64,000 nucleotides of DNA from Mycobacterium pseudokansasii (GTDB lineage Bacteria > Actinomycetota > Actinomycetes > Mycobacteriales > Mycobacteriaceae). The stretch's first letter is position 1. Every line of letters starts with the position of its first letter. The position numbers and the translations under genes are program-made. The notes beneath the pieces were generated by a model. It was not told the DNA's origin, made no database searches, and worked only from the letters and a program-made list of their open reading frames with translations. The stretch lies in assembly GCF_900566075.1 (NCBI RefSeq), contig NZ_UPHU01000001.1, positions 4,402,325-4,466,324 of the forward strand. The letters are read 5' to 3'. Shown here in pieces: positions 26,311 through 37,622 of the stretch.

Positions 26311-27090
26311 TCAGCTTCCGAACGCTCTCGGCGGTGGCGGTCCTTCGGGCAGGACACCCGGATACGGCAGCGCCAACGCCTCCCGCTGAGCGGCGAACAA
26401 TTTGTCGCAAGCGCCCAGCGCCATGTCGAGCAGCTTGTCCAGCGTCGATCGCGGGAACGTAGCGCCTTCGCCGGTGCCCTGGATCTCCACCAGAGTCCCG
26501 GTGTCGGTGGCGACGACGTTCATGTCGACCTCGGCTCGCGAATCTTCCTCGTACGGCAGGTCGACGCGGATCCGGCCGTCGACCACGCCCACGCTGATCG
26601 CGGCGATGGCGCACGACAACGGTCGGGGATCGGACAGTTTGCCGGCGGCCGCCAGGTAGGTCACCGCATCGGCCAGCGCCACATAGGCGCCCGTGATGGC
26701 CGCCGTGCGGGTCCCGCCGTCGGCTTGCAACACGTCGCAGTCGACCGCAATGGTGTTCTCCCCCAGGGCCGCCAAGTCGATGCACGCCCGCAGCGACCGG
26801 CCGACCAGTCGACTGATTTCTTGGGTGCGCCCGCCGACTCGCCCCTTGACCGATTCGCGGTCGGAGCGGGTATGAGTCGCCGACGGCAGCATTGCGTACT
26901 CGGCGGTCAGCCATCCCACACCAGATCCCTTGCGCCAGCGCGGAACCCCCTCGGTAACGCTGGCGGTACACAGGACCTTGGTGCGACCGAATTCAATCAG
27001 CACCGAGCCTGCAGGATTTTCGGTGAACCCGCGGGTGATGACCACCGGACGAAGCTCGTCGTCGAGGCGGCCGTCTTCTCGTTTGGACAC
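26311..27090 (-). CDS. rph: Ribonuclease PH
   Basis: The GTG at 27090 is chosen because the product then starts [15 protein letters not shown], matching the known mycobacterial protein. The 259-residue enzyme is a phosphorolytic 3'-exoribonuclease that trims tRNA 3' ends and works as a hexameric ring. It has [39 protein letters not shown] with the RNA/phosphate-binding Arg cluster, [19 protein letters not shown], and the [16 protein letters not shown] acidic site. Conservation is high throughout, so it is probably functional. Confidence 0.96.
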   Translation of the reverse strand: MSKREDGRLDDELRPVVITRGFTENPAGSVLIEFGRTKVLCTASVTEGVPRWRKGSGVGWLTAEYAMLPSATHTRSDRESVKGRVGGRTQEISRLVGRSLRACIDLAALGENTIAVDCDVLQADGGTRTAAITGAYVALADAVTYLAAAGKLSDPRPLSCAIAAISVGVVDGRIRVDLPYEEDSRAEVDMNVVATDTGTLVEIQGTGEGATFPRSTLDKLLDMALGACDKLFAAQREALALPYPGVLPEGPPPPRAFGS

Positions 27091-27283
27091 GACGCCAACC
27101 CTAGCGGGCACCGTCCCCATCGAGTGTGCGTCCACGGCGTCGAGGGTGCGTCCACGGCTTCGCCACGTGCCGGTCGGCCGCCTTGTGTACACCCTCGAAG
27201 CCATATCCGCTCGCTCGGGCAGACCGACGCCTCGCAGATCGACATTGCCGCAGTCCGTCCCAGCGCGCGGCCGCACCCGACGC

Positions 27284-27649
27284 TCAACCACGGGTATTCA
27301 GCTGCACCGCCTCGCGAATGAGCGCCACGAACGCCTCTTCGTCGATCGCATCGCCCTCGCGAATATCGATCGCACGCCCGGTATTGCCGTCGAGGCTGGC
27401 ATTGAACAAACCCGCCGGGTCGGCCAGCGACGCGCCCTTGGCAAAGGTCGCCTTCACCTGAGACGTGTAGGTCTCACCGGTGCAGATGATTCCGTCGTGT
27501 GACCAGACTTGAACGGCGCGCCACTTCCATTCCTCGGTCACGTCCGGATCGGCCTGCTTGATGTGCGTGCGGATCCGCGCCAGCGTGTCGCCCCGCCAGT
27601 CGGCCAGCTCGGCTATCCGCGCGTCGATGTTCTTCGTTGCATTGCTCAT
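27284..27649 (-). CDS. DUF1801 domain protein
   Basis: The 121-residue protein has the DUF1801 layout: an amphipathic N-terminal helix ([23 protein letters not shown]), [24 protein letters not shown], and a lysine-bearing [11 protein letters not shown] strand. Related small proteins include bacterial frataxin-like/iron-chaperone proteins, but I would not claim that role here. It sits downstream of AraC- and VOC-type remnants and may once have formed a three-gene unit with them. Confidence 0.78.
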   Translation of the reverse strand: MSNATKNIDARIAELADWRGDTLARIRTHIKQADPDVTEEWKWRAVQVWSHDGIICTGETYTSQVKATFAKGASLADPAGLFNASLDGNTGRAIDIREGDAIDEEAFVALIREAVQLNTRG

Positions 27650-27965
27650 GGTTTTGGCTCACCTGCTGAATGCGGATCAGGTTGCCGGCGGGATCACGCA
27701 GCGCGCAATCTCGAACCCCGTACGGCTGGTCGTTCGGTTCCTGAATCACCTCACCCTGGCCGTTCTGCACGCAGGCTTGCAGCCGCTCAAAGGTGGCATC
27801 GAGGTCCTTGGTTACCAAAAGCAGGGTGCCGTAGCTGCCTTTGGCCATCATCTCGGCAATGGTGCGGCGCTCCTCGTCGGTGATGCCGGGGGTGGCATTC
27901 GGCGGGTACAAGACGATGGAGGTGTCGGGCTGATGGGGAGGACCGACCGTGACCCAGCGCATCAA
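27474..27965 (-). pseudogene. C-terminal part of a VOC protein, joined to a broken AraC gene
   Basis: The frame reads MRWVTVGPPHQPDTSIVLYP, then KGSYGTLLLVTKDLDATFERL and PYGVRDCALRDPAGNLIRI, the second half of a VOC/glyoxalase domain. The first half, with its first metal ligand, is missing. The frame runs past the expected end (RIQQ) into the DUF1801 gene. An extra G near GTGAGCC may have removed the original TGA. The upstream side joins directly to the AraC fragment, so a deletion probably removed the 3' end of araC and the 5' end of this gene. Confidence 0.7.
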
Positions 27966-28203
27966 GGTCGCCGCGACGCAAGAGCGCCATCGCGCGCTCG
28001 ATGCGCCGCCTCATCAGATACGAATAGGGCGATTCGCCATAGGCGAGCTTGAACTGGCGGCTGAAGTGCCCGGCGGACATATTCACGCTGCGGGCGAGCG
28101 CGTCGACGTTCAGCGGCTGTGCATACTCGCGGTCCATCCTGTCCCGAGCGCGCCGCAGCAGCTTGAGGGCTCGTAAACGCTGAACCTGGGCTGGTGTGCT
28201 CAT
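27966..28203 (-). pseudogene. N-terminal fragment of an AraC-family regulator
   Basis: The sequence starts MSTPAQVQRLRALKLLRRAR and continues with LNVDALARSVNMSAGHFSRQ, KLAYGESPYSYLMRRRI and RAMALLRRGD, the first helix-turn-helix of an AraC DNA-binding domain. Straight after RRGDL, where the second helix-turn-helix should follow, the reading moves into VOC sequence. The regulator has therefore lost half its DNA-binding domain and should not work. Confidence 0.75.
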
Positions 28204-28235
28204 CTGCGCCGAACCACCGCCTTCACCAGCGGGCT

Positions 28236-29003
28236 TCAGGCCCGCCGGACTTCAAAAGTCTCGCCGCACACCACCGCGTGTACGGGTCCGTCGAACTCGG
28301 CCTTGGCCTCACTGATGACGTCCTCGCGCGACGTCCATGGCGGAATGTGGGTCAGCAGGAGTTCGCGGACGCCGGCCCGCCTCGCGGCCCTTCCGGCTTC
28401 AGTGCCGGACAGATGTAGGTCCGGCGGACGGTCCGGGGAGTGTGTCCAGGAGGCCTCGCACAGAAAGACGTCGACGCCGCGAGCCAACTCGACGAGCTGG
28501 TCACAGATGCCGGTGTCGCCGCTGTAGGCAAATGACGCGCCGGTGGAATCGGTAAAGCGCATGCCGTAGGACTCGGTCGGGTGAGCAACGACCCGGGGCA
28601 CCACGGTAACCGCGCCGAACGTCACCGGCTCGCCGTCCACCCAGTGGTGGACGTCGAAGATGTCCGAGCAATCGTCGATCTCGCCGCCGTAGGGCGACGA
28701 CGCTGCCCCCAAGCGCGACCAGGTGTCGCTCGGCCCGTATAACAACGCCTTGCCCTTCGGAGGCGTTGGGTGATAACGGCGCCATACAAATAACCCAGGC
28801 ATATCCAGACAGTGGTCCGCGTGCAGATGCGACAACAGCACATGCACCGACCCGGGGTCCAGGTGTCGTTGCAGTGCGCCGAGCACACCGCCACCGAAGT
28901 CGATGACCATCGGCGGGGTTTCCGGAGCCCGGAGCAGATAACCCGACGCAGCCGAATCCGGACCCACGACGCTCCCGGAGCATCCGAGCACGGTTATTCG
29001 CAC
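28236..29003 (-). CDS. Metallo-beta-lactamase-fold hydrolase, Rv1339-like
   Basis: The GTG at 29003 is used as start, giving VRITVLGCSGSVVGPDSAAS; a longer start is possible as in M. tuberculosis. The 255-residue protein has the MBL zinc motif LSHLHADHC (HxHxDH), further ligands in VAHPTES and AYSGDTG, and LLLTHIPPW. Close homologues are RNase Z/phosphodiesterase-type MBL proteins, and Rv1339 has been described as an atypical class II cAMP phosphodiesterase. A role in cAMP turnover would fit the two cyclases at 59-62.7 kb, but that link is inference. Confidence 0.9.
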   Translation of the reverse strand: MRITVLGCSGSVVGPDSAASGYLLRAPETPPMVIDFGGGVLGALQRHLDPGSVHVLLSHLHADHCLDMPGLFVWRRYHPTPPKGKALLYGPSDTWSRLGAASSPYGGEIDDCSDIFDVHHWVDGEPVTFGAVTVVPRVVAHPTESYGMRFTDSTGASFAYSGDTGICDQLVELARGVDVFLCEASWTHSPDRPPDLHLSGTEAGRAARRAGVRELLLTHIPPWTSREDVISEAKAEFDGPVHAVVCGETFEVRRA

Positions 29004-29079
29004 GGACACTACTGTGCCATGCCCATTACCGCGATGAGAAAAACATTGCCGCAATAGGTGAGCAGAATCTCGCGTGACA

Positions 29080-29891
29080 CTATTTGACAGGCGGATGACC
29101 AACGGCTTCCACACCGGTGATCGCCGGCCCGAGAAATCGCGCCGCCAGCCGGGTGAAGGCTTCCGGGTCGCCGGTGGCTTCGAACATCCGGGTAGCCGGC
29201 GGCGCATCGTGCGGGCGCAGGAGGTCGCTTCGGGTCAGCACCGCGAGAACTTCTTTGGCGGTCTCCTCGGCGCTCGAGACCAGTGTGACGGGGTCTCCCA
29301 TGGCCAGTTGAATGAGTCCGGACAGTAGTGGATAGTGCGTACAACCGAGCACCAGAGTGTCCACCCCGGCACGCTGCAACGGCTCCAGGTAACCCTCCGC
29401 CAGCCCCAGCACCTGACGGCCGCTGGTGACCCCACGCTCGACGAAATCCACGAACCGCGGACAGGCCACCGCGGTGATCTCGGTGTCGCGCGCGGCGGCG
29501 AAGGCGTCTTGGTAGGCGTGGGAGGTGATGGTCGCGCGAGTGCCGATCACCCCGATGCGGCCGTTGCGGGTGGCGGCAACCGCGCGGCGTACGGCCGGCA
29601 GGATCACCTCGACGACGGGCACGTCGTATCGCTCCCGCGCGTCTCGCAGGCACGCCGCGGACGCCGAGTTGCAGGCGATCACCAAAACCTTGACACCCCG
29701 GTCAACCAAGTTGTCGCCGATGGCCAACGCGTGTGCGCGGATCTCGGGGATGGTCAGTGGACCGTAGGGGCCATTGCCGGTGTCACCGACGTAGATGATG
29801 TCTTCGTCGGGCAGTTGGTCGATGATGGCCCGCGCGACGGTCAGTCCGCCGACGCCGGAGTCGAAGATTCCGACGGGCGCCAACGGCGAGC

Positions 29892-29895
<4 letters not shown>
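29080..29895 (-). CDS. murI: Glutamate racemase
   Basis: The 271-residue enzyme makes D-glutamate for peptidoglycan. Both catalytic cysteines are present, in [12 protein letters not shown] and [10 protein letters not shown], and the N-terminus has [16 protein letters not shown] and [12 protein letters not shown]. The order rhomboid-murI-MBL is the same as Rv1337-Rv1338-Rv1339. Its start codon overlaps the end of the rhomboid gene by four bases, so they are translated together. Confidence 0.96.
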
Positions 29896-31501
<1,606 letters not shown>

Positions 31502-31774
31502 TTACCCGCCCGCCACGGCGGGCAGGATGGTGACCGAGTCGCCGTCGGATAGGACGGTGTCCAGACCACCGGAGAACCGCACATCCTCGTCGTTGACGTA
31601 GACGTTCACAAAGCGGTGCAGCTTGCCGTTATCGATCAGCCGCTCGGAGATGCCCGCGTAGTTGGCCTCGAGGTCGTTGATGACCGCACCGAGCGTGTCG
31701 CCGTTCGCGGAGACGCGCTTCTGGCCATCGGTGTGCGGTCGCAGGACGGTCGGGATGGACACGGTGACGCTCAT
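31502..31774 (-). CDS. cysO: Sulfur carrier protein CysO (ThiS/MoaD fold)
   Basis: The 90-residue beta-grasp protein ends in AVAGG; the terminal Gly-Gly is adenylated and then thiocarboxylated to deliver sulfur to CysM. The start ATG has GAAGGAAG upstream. It lies between mec and cysM, nine bases before cysM, as in M. tuberculosis. The mec reading frame runs into its 5' part in another frame because mec lacks its usual stop. Confidence 0.95.
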   Translation of the reverse strand: MSVTVSIPTVLRPHTDGQKRVSANGDTLGAVINDLEANYAGISERLIDNGKLHRFVNVYVNDEDVRFSGGLDTVLSDGDSVTILPAVAGG

Positions 31775-32249
31775 GCAGGGCTTCCTTCGACTTTTCGGGA
31801 CTTTCCGGGGACGTTCCGGGGACTTTCACAGATGTTCGATACTGCTCGACGACATGGACAGGCTCTTCGGTGACGGCACCGGCGACGATGCGGTAGCTGC
31901 GTAGCTCAAAAAGCTCGGTATCACGGGTGGAAACCAACACATAATGCGCCTCCGGTTCGGCGGCCAGGCTGACGTCCGTACGGCTCGGGTAGGCCTCAGT
32001 CGCCGTATGCGAGTGATAGATGACAACCGGCACTTCGTTGGCGCTTTCCATGGATCGCCACACCTGGAGTTGCTCACCGGAATCGATACGGTAGAACGTC
32101 GGCGAGCGCTGCGCATTGGTCATCGGGATGTGCCGCTGGGGACGGTCGGAACCCTCCGGCCCCGCCAGCACCCCGCAGGCTTCGTCAGGATGATCGCGGC
32201 GCGCATGGGCGAGCATCGCTTCGATCAGGTCGGCACGAATCACCAGCAC
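31629..32249 (-). CDS. mec: Mec, JAMM-family peptidase for CysO-cysteine, with run-on C-terminus
   Basis: Mec cuts cysteine off CysO. The core has DEACGVLAG (catalytic Glu) and YHSHTATEAYPSRTD, the HxHx(n)SxxD zinc site of JAMM/MPN+ peptidases. The GTG at 32249 follows the upstream stop closely and has AAGGGA ahead of it; a GTG at 32270 is the alternative. From memory the M. tuberculosis protein ends at VEQY. Here TAT is followed by CGA instead of TGA, and the frame stays open for about 75 more codons, overlapping cysO out of frame. The added tail is Arg-rich and looks non-native. Confidence 0.85.
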   Translation of the reverse strand: MLVIRADLIEAMLAHARRDHPDEACGVLAGPEGSDRPQRHIPMTNAQRSPTFYRIDSGEQLQVWRSMESANEVPVVIYHSHTATEAYPSRTDVSLAAEPEAHYVLVSTRDTELFELRSYRIVAGAVTEEPVHVVEQYRTSVKVPGTSPESPEKSKEALHERHRVHPDRPATAHRWPEARLRERRHARCGHQRPRGQLRGHLRAADR

Positions 32250-32250
32250 C

Positions 32251-33300
<1,050 letters not shown>

Positions 33301-33316
33301 CCGGCTGCCGTCGCGA

Positions 33317-33901
33317 TCATCCGGGCTTGCCCATCAGCACCAGGACGAGGTATTCCTGCAGCACTGTCAGCCACTGGTAGACGTCATAGTGCGCGGCCAT
33401 CGGATGGTCAGCCGGCAGCCGCTCGGGCCCCTGTGGACCGACGTTGAGCAGGACTCCCAGGGTCAGCCGTAAGTCGTTGACGGCAGCAACCCAGGCGTTG
33501 GCATCCGCCTCCGTCAGCTCGAACCGTCCGCCGTTTTCCGGGACCGTCTGCAACAACTGCTGTGCCGCACCGCGTTTGGCGTCGATGATTGCCGGCTCAT
33601 GCAAACTGCGAAGGGCGGCGTTGAGCGTCTCCGACGCATCGAGGGTCATCGGGTCGCCCAGATCCAGCTTGTAGAAATCCGGCAGCAGCCGACCCAGCGT
33701 CGGGTCACCCGGACGGTCGGAATGCCCGGTCTTTATGCCGGTAATTTCTTCGAGTTCATCTGTCGGAGCCGACGATTCGCGTTCATCGAACAGACCGACC
33801 ATCGCGCCGACCAGATTCTTGAGCAGGGCTGCCTCATGGGGAGCCAAGGCAGACCGAAAACGGGGGCCGTTGCGGGTTTCGACGCGCTTCCATTTGCGCA
33901 C
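33317..33901 (-). CDS. DUF2017 protein (Rv1332-like)
   Basis: The GTG start gives 194 residues: a basic start, LAPHEAALLKNLVGAMVGLF, an acidic linker, and the conserved ESDANAWVAAVNDLRL-type and VYQWLTVLQEYLVLVLMG helices. It is mostly helical with no catalytic motif. Placement beside clpS is conserved in mycobacteria, so a link to the adaptor or to Clp proteolysis is possible but unproven. Sixteen bases separate it from the P1 peptidase gene downstream. Confidence 0.87.
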   Translation of the reverse strand: MRKWKRVETRNGPRFRSALAPHEAALLKNLVGAMVGLFDERESSAPTDELEEITGIKTGHSDRPGDPTLGRLLPDFYKLDLGDPMTLDASETLNAALRSLHEPAIIDAKRGAAQQLLQTVPENGGRFELTEADANAWVAAVNDLRLTLGVLLNVGPQGPERLPADHPMAAHYDVYQWLTVLQEYLVLVLMGKPG

Positions 33902-33925
33902 GCTGGATCCGGATACCCTCGAAGC

Positions 33926-34237
33926 TCACCGGTCCTGCTGCATCGTCGCCCACAATCCGGCGGCGTGCAGTTTGGACACGTCGACCTCCATGGCCTCCCG
34001 GCTGCCGGCCGAGACCACTGCCTTTCCCTCGTTGTGCACCTGCAACATCAACGTGGTGGCATGCGGCTCGCTGTAGCCGAACAATTTTTGGAACACATAC
34101 GTCACGTAGCTCATCAAGTTGACCGGGTCGTCCCAGACGATGGTCACCCACGGACTGGCCGTCACATCGACCGGCGCGGACTCGCGTTGCCCGGTCGATC
34201 CGGGCTTGGCGGGCGCTGATGCAGCAACCATAGCCAT
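33926..34237 (-). CDS. clpS: ATP-dependent Clp protease adaptor ClpS
   Basis: The start at 34237 ([16 protein letters not shown]) is chosen from the 101-103-residue family length. The core is textbook Clp[20 protein letters not shown], with the Asn-Asp pocket for N-end-rule residues, then [11 protein letters not shown] and [15 protein letters not shown]. ClpS hands N-degron substrates to the ClpC1/ClpP protease. It is divergent from pncB with about 60 bases between, so the promoters are close together. Confidence 0.96.
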   Translation of the reverse strand: MAMVAASAPAKPGSTGQRESAPVDVTASPWVTIVWDDPVNLMSYVTYVFQKLFGYSEPHATTLMLQVHNEGKAVVSAGSREAMEVDVSKLHAAGLWATMQQDR

Positions 34238-34297
34238 AGGATAGCGAGCGATTGCGGTGGATACCGAGACCCCGACGCCAACCGATACGGTTGCGGG

Positions 34298-35614
34298 GTG
34301 AATGACTCGGTCCCCGCTGGGCTCCTGACCGACAAGTACGAACTGACCATGCTCGCGGCCGCGTTGCGCGACGGCACAGCCGATCGCCGGACCACGTGGG
34401 AAGTGTTCGCTCGCCGGCTTCCCGCGGACCGGCGGTACGGGGTGGTGGCCGGAACCGGTCGACTGCTGGAGCTGTTGCCGCAGTTCAGGTTCGACGACGA
34501 CGCATGCGAGTTGCTGGCCCACTTCCTCGACCCCGAGACCCTGGATTACCTCCGGGACTTTCGCTTCTGCGGCGATATCGACGGCTACCCGGAAGGCGAA
34601 CTGTACTTCCCCGGTTCCCCGGTGCTCTCAGTGCACGGCAGTTTCGCCGAATGCGTGCTGCTGGAAACGCTGGTGCTGTCGATCTTCAACCACGACACGG
34701 CCATCGCATCCGCGGCAGCGCGGATGGTCAGCGCCGCCGGAGGCCGCCCGCTGGTCGAAATGGGCTCACGCCGGACGCATGAGCGCGCCGCGGTCGCCGC
34801 CGCCCGGGCAGCTTATGTCGCGGGCTTCGCGGGCTCGTCCAATCTGGAAGCTCAGCGACGCTACGGGATACCCACCGAAGGCACCGCGGCCCACGCGTTC
34901 ACGATGCTGTACGCCCACCGCGACAGCCCCTCGGCGGTGTCAGAGTTAGCCGCATTCCGCGCCCAGGTCGAGGCGCTGGGGCCGGACACGACGCTGCTCG
35001 TCGACACCTACGACGTGACGACCGGTATCGCCAACGCTGTCGCGGCCGCCGGTACCGGGCTCGGCGCGGTCCGCATCGACTCAGGCGAGTTGGGCGTGCT
35101 GGCCCGCCAAGCCCGCGAGCAGCTCGACCAACTCGGCGCCAAGCAGACCCGCATCATGGTGTCCGGCGATCTCGACGAGTTCGCCATCGCGGCGCTGCGC
35201 GCGGAGCCGGTCGATCATTACGGCGTCGGGACGTCGCTGGTCACCGGCTCGGGTGCACCGACCGCGAACATGGTTTACAAACTGGTCGAGGTCGACGGCA
35301 TACCTGTGCAAAAACGCAGCAGCCACAAGGAATCCCGCGGCGGCCACAAAGCAGCGCTGCGGCTGTCGAAGCCCACGGGAACCATCACCGAGGAAATCGT
35401 GCATCCGGCGGGGCGCCCACCGACCACCACCGAGCCGCACCGAGTGTTGACCACGCCACTGGTTCGCGGCGGGGACGTGGTCGCCGATACCGGTAGCACT
35501 GCACTGGCGGCGGCCCGCAAGCTGGTGGCGTTCGGGCTGGGGAGCCTGCCGTGGGAGGGACTGAAATTGGCGGCCGGCGAGCCGGCTATTCCGACCCTGA
35601 CGATCACGCCCTGA
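34298..35614 (+). CDS. pncB: Nicotinate phosphoribosyltransferase
   Basis: The GTG start gives 438 residues. The enzyme converts nicotinate and PRPP to nicotinate mononucleotide in NAD salvage. It has [18 protein letters not shown] at the N-terminus, [21 protein letters not shown], the [23 protein letters not shown]/nicotinate region, LVDTYDV and [13 protein letters not shown] loops and [12 protein letters not shown]. It corresponds to Rv1330c (pncB1). dinG follows 34 bases later in the same direction. Confidence 0.95.
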   Translation: MNDSVPAGLLTDKYELTMLAAALRDGTADRRTTWEVFARRLPADRRYGVVAGTGRLLELLPQFRFDDDACELLAHFLDPETLDYLRDFRFCGDIDGYPEGELYFPGSPVLSVHGSFAECVLLETLVLSIFNHDTAIASAAARMVSAAGGRPLVEMGSRRTHERAAVAAARAAYVAGFAGSSNLEAQRRYGIPTEGTAAHAFTMLYAHRDSPSAVSELAAFRAQVEALGPDTTLLVDTYDVTTGIANAVAAAGTGLGAVRIDSGELGVLARQAREQLDQLGAKQTRIMVSGDLDEFAIAALRAEPVDHYGVGTSLVTGSGAPTANMVYKLVEVDGIPVQKRSSHKESRGGHKAALRLSKPTGTITEEIVHPAGRPPTTTEPHRVLTTPLVRGGDVVADTGSTALAAARKLVAFGLGSLPWEGLKLAAGEPAIPTLTITP

Positions 35615-35648
35615 AATTCGATTCGACGAGGGAGTAACCACGCCTGAG

Positions 35649-37622
35649 GTGTCTGTTCCCGAGTTGCTGGCCGTCGCCGTGGCAGCCCTGGGCGGCAGCG
35701 AGCGCCGCGGCCAGCTGGAGATGGCCAACGCCGTGGCGCAGACTTTCGCGACCGGCCAGCACCTCGTCGTCCAGGCCGGCACCGGCACCGGCAAGTCCCT
35801 GGCGTACCTGATTCCGGCGATTGTCCGTGCGGTCGGTGACGACGAGCCCGTCGTGGTGTCTACCGCAACGATCGCCCTGCAGCGGCAACTCGTCGATCGC
35901 GACCTACCCCGACTCGCCGATGCGCTCGCCGCTTCCCTGCCCCGCCGGCCGCAGTTCGCATTGCTCAAAGGGCGGGGAAACTACCTGTGTCTCAACAAGG
36001 TTCACAACGACAGCGCGACCACCGACGCGGCCGGCGAGCCGCAGGAGGAACTCTTCAACCCCATGGCCGTGACCGCGCTGGGCCGCGACGTGCAACGGCT
36101 TACCGAATGGGCGGCCACGACCGACTCCGGGGACCGCGACGACCTCAAGCCCGGCGTGGCCGATCGGTCATGGTCGCAGGTCAGCGTCTCCGCACGGGAA
36201 TGCATCGGCGTGGCCCGATGCCCGTTTGGCTCCCAGTGCTTCTCCGAACGGGCCCGCGCCAGGGCGGGTGCGGCCGATATCGTCGTCACCAATCATGCGC
36301 TGCTGGCCGTGGATGCCGTTGCCGAATCCTCGGTGCTGCCCGAACATCGACTCCTGGTGGTCGACGAGGCGCATGAGTTGGCCGACCGGGTGACCTCAGT
36401 GGCCACCGCTGAGCTGACGTCGGCGACACTCGGCGTAGCGGCGCGGCGGATCGCCCGGTTGGTCGGCCCGGAGGTACTCGAGCGGTTGGAAGCCGCATCG
36501 GCGACCTTCTCCTCGGCGATCCACGACGCGTCGCCCGGGCGCATTGATTACCTCGACGACGAGTTGGCGACATACCTGACGGCGCTACGCGACGCAGCCG
36601 GCGCAGCCCGATCGGCGATCGACAGCAGCAGCGACGCCAAAGCGGCATCCGCCAGAGCCGAAGCCGCCGCGGCCCTGACCGACATCTCCGATACTGCTTC
36701 GCGAATACTGACGTCCTTCGCACCGGCGATCCCCGACCGCACCGACGTCGTCTGGCTCGACCACGAGGAGAACCGCGGTTCGCCACGCAGCGTGCTGCGG
36801 GTGGCTCCGCTGTCGGTCGCCGACCTGCTGGCCACTGCCGTGTTCGCCCGTTCGACGACGGTGCTGACCTCGGCGACGCTGGCAATCGGCGGGACATTCG
36901 ACTCGATGGCGGCGGCCTGGGGCCTGACGTCAGACCCACCTTCGGATACCGGCTGGCGCGGCCTGGATGTGGGATCGCCGTTCCAGCACGCGAAGTCGGG
37001 AATTCTCTACGTGGCGGCCCATCTGCCGCCGCCCGGGCGGGACGGCACCGGGTCGGCCGAGCAACTGACCGAAATCGCCGAACTCATCACCGCGGCCGGC
37101 GGGCGCACCCTGGGCCTGTTCTCCTCGATGCGCGCGGCTCGTGCCGCCGCCGAAGCCATGCGCGACCGGCTTTCCACACCGGTGTTATGCCAGGGCGACG
37201 ACACCACCTCCGCGCTGGTTGAGCAATTCAGCGCCGACCCCGCCACCTCGCTGTTCGGCACGCTGTCGTTGTGGCAGGGCGTCGACGTACCCGGACCGTC
37301 GCTGTCGTTGGTCCTGATCGACCGCATCCCGTTTCCACGTCCGGACGACCCACTGCTGAGCGCCCGCCAGCGCGCGGTGGCGGCTCGCGGCGGCAACGGT
37401 TTCATGACGGTCGCCGCCAACCATGCGGCGCTGCTGCTGGCACAAGGCGCGGGTCGGCTGTTGCGCCGGGTCAGCGACCGCGGGGTGGTGGCGGTGCTGG
37501 ACTCGCGAATGGTGACCGCCCGCTACGGGGACTACCTGCGAGCCTCGCTGCCCCCGTTCTGGCAGACCACCAGCGCCACCCAGGTCCGCGCGGCGCTGCG
37601 GCGATTGTCGGCCGCCGGTTGA
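35649..37622 (+). CDS. dinG: ATP-dependent helicase DinG (XPD-like, Fe-S)
   Basis: The GTG start gives 657 residues. Walker A is AGTGTGKSLAYL near residue 40, the DEAH box is VVDEAHELAD, and four cysteines (CLNK, then CIGVARCPFGSQC) mark the iron-sulfur domain between motifs I and II. Motif VI reads GAGRLLRRVSDRG. It unwinds DNA with 5'-3' polarity and helps with damaged or structured DNA. Its stop codon is immediately followed by the stop of the convergent glgP gene, with no spacer. Confidence 0.94.
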   Translation: MSVPELLAVAVAALGGSERRGQLEMANAVAQTFATGQHLVVQAGTGTGKSLAYLIPAIVRAVGDDEPVVVSTATIALQRQLVDRDLPRLADALAASLPRRPQFALLKGRGNYLCLNKVHNDSATTDAAGEPQEELFNPMAVTALGRDVQRLTEWAATTDSGDRDDLKPGVADRSWSQVSVSARECIGVARCPFGSQCFSERARARAGAADIVVTNHALLAVDAVAESSVLPEHRLLVVDEAHELADRVTSVATAELTSATLGVAARRIARLVGPEVLERLEAASATFSSAIHDASPGRIDYLDDELATYLTALRDAAGAARSAIDSSSDAKAASARAEAAAALTDISDTASRILTSFAPAIPDRTDVVWLDHEENRGSPRSVLRVAPLSVADLLATAVFARSTTVLTSATLAIGGTFDSMAAAWGLTSDPPSDTGWRGLDVGSPFQHAKSGILYVAAHLPPPGRDGTGSAEQLTEIAELITAAGGRTLGLFSSMRAARAAAEAMRDRLSTPVLCQGDDTTSALVEQFSADPATSLFGTLSLWQGVDVPGPSLSLVLIDRIPFPRPDDPLLSARQRAVAARGGNGFMTVAANHAALLLAQGAGRLLRRVSDRGVVAVLDSRMVTARYGDYLRASLPPFWQTTSATQVRAALRRLSAAG

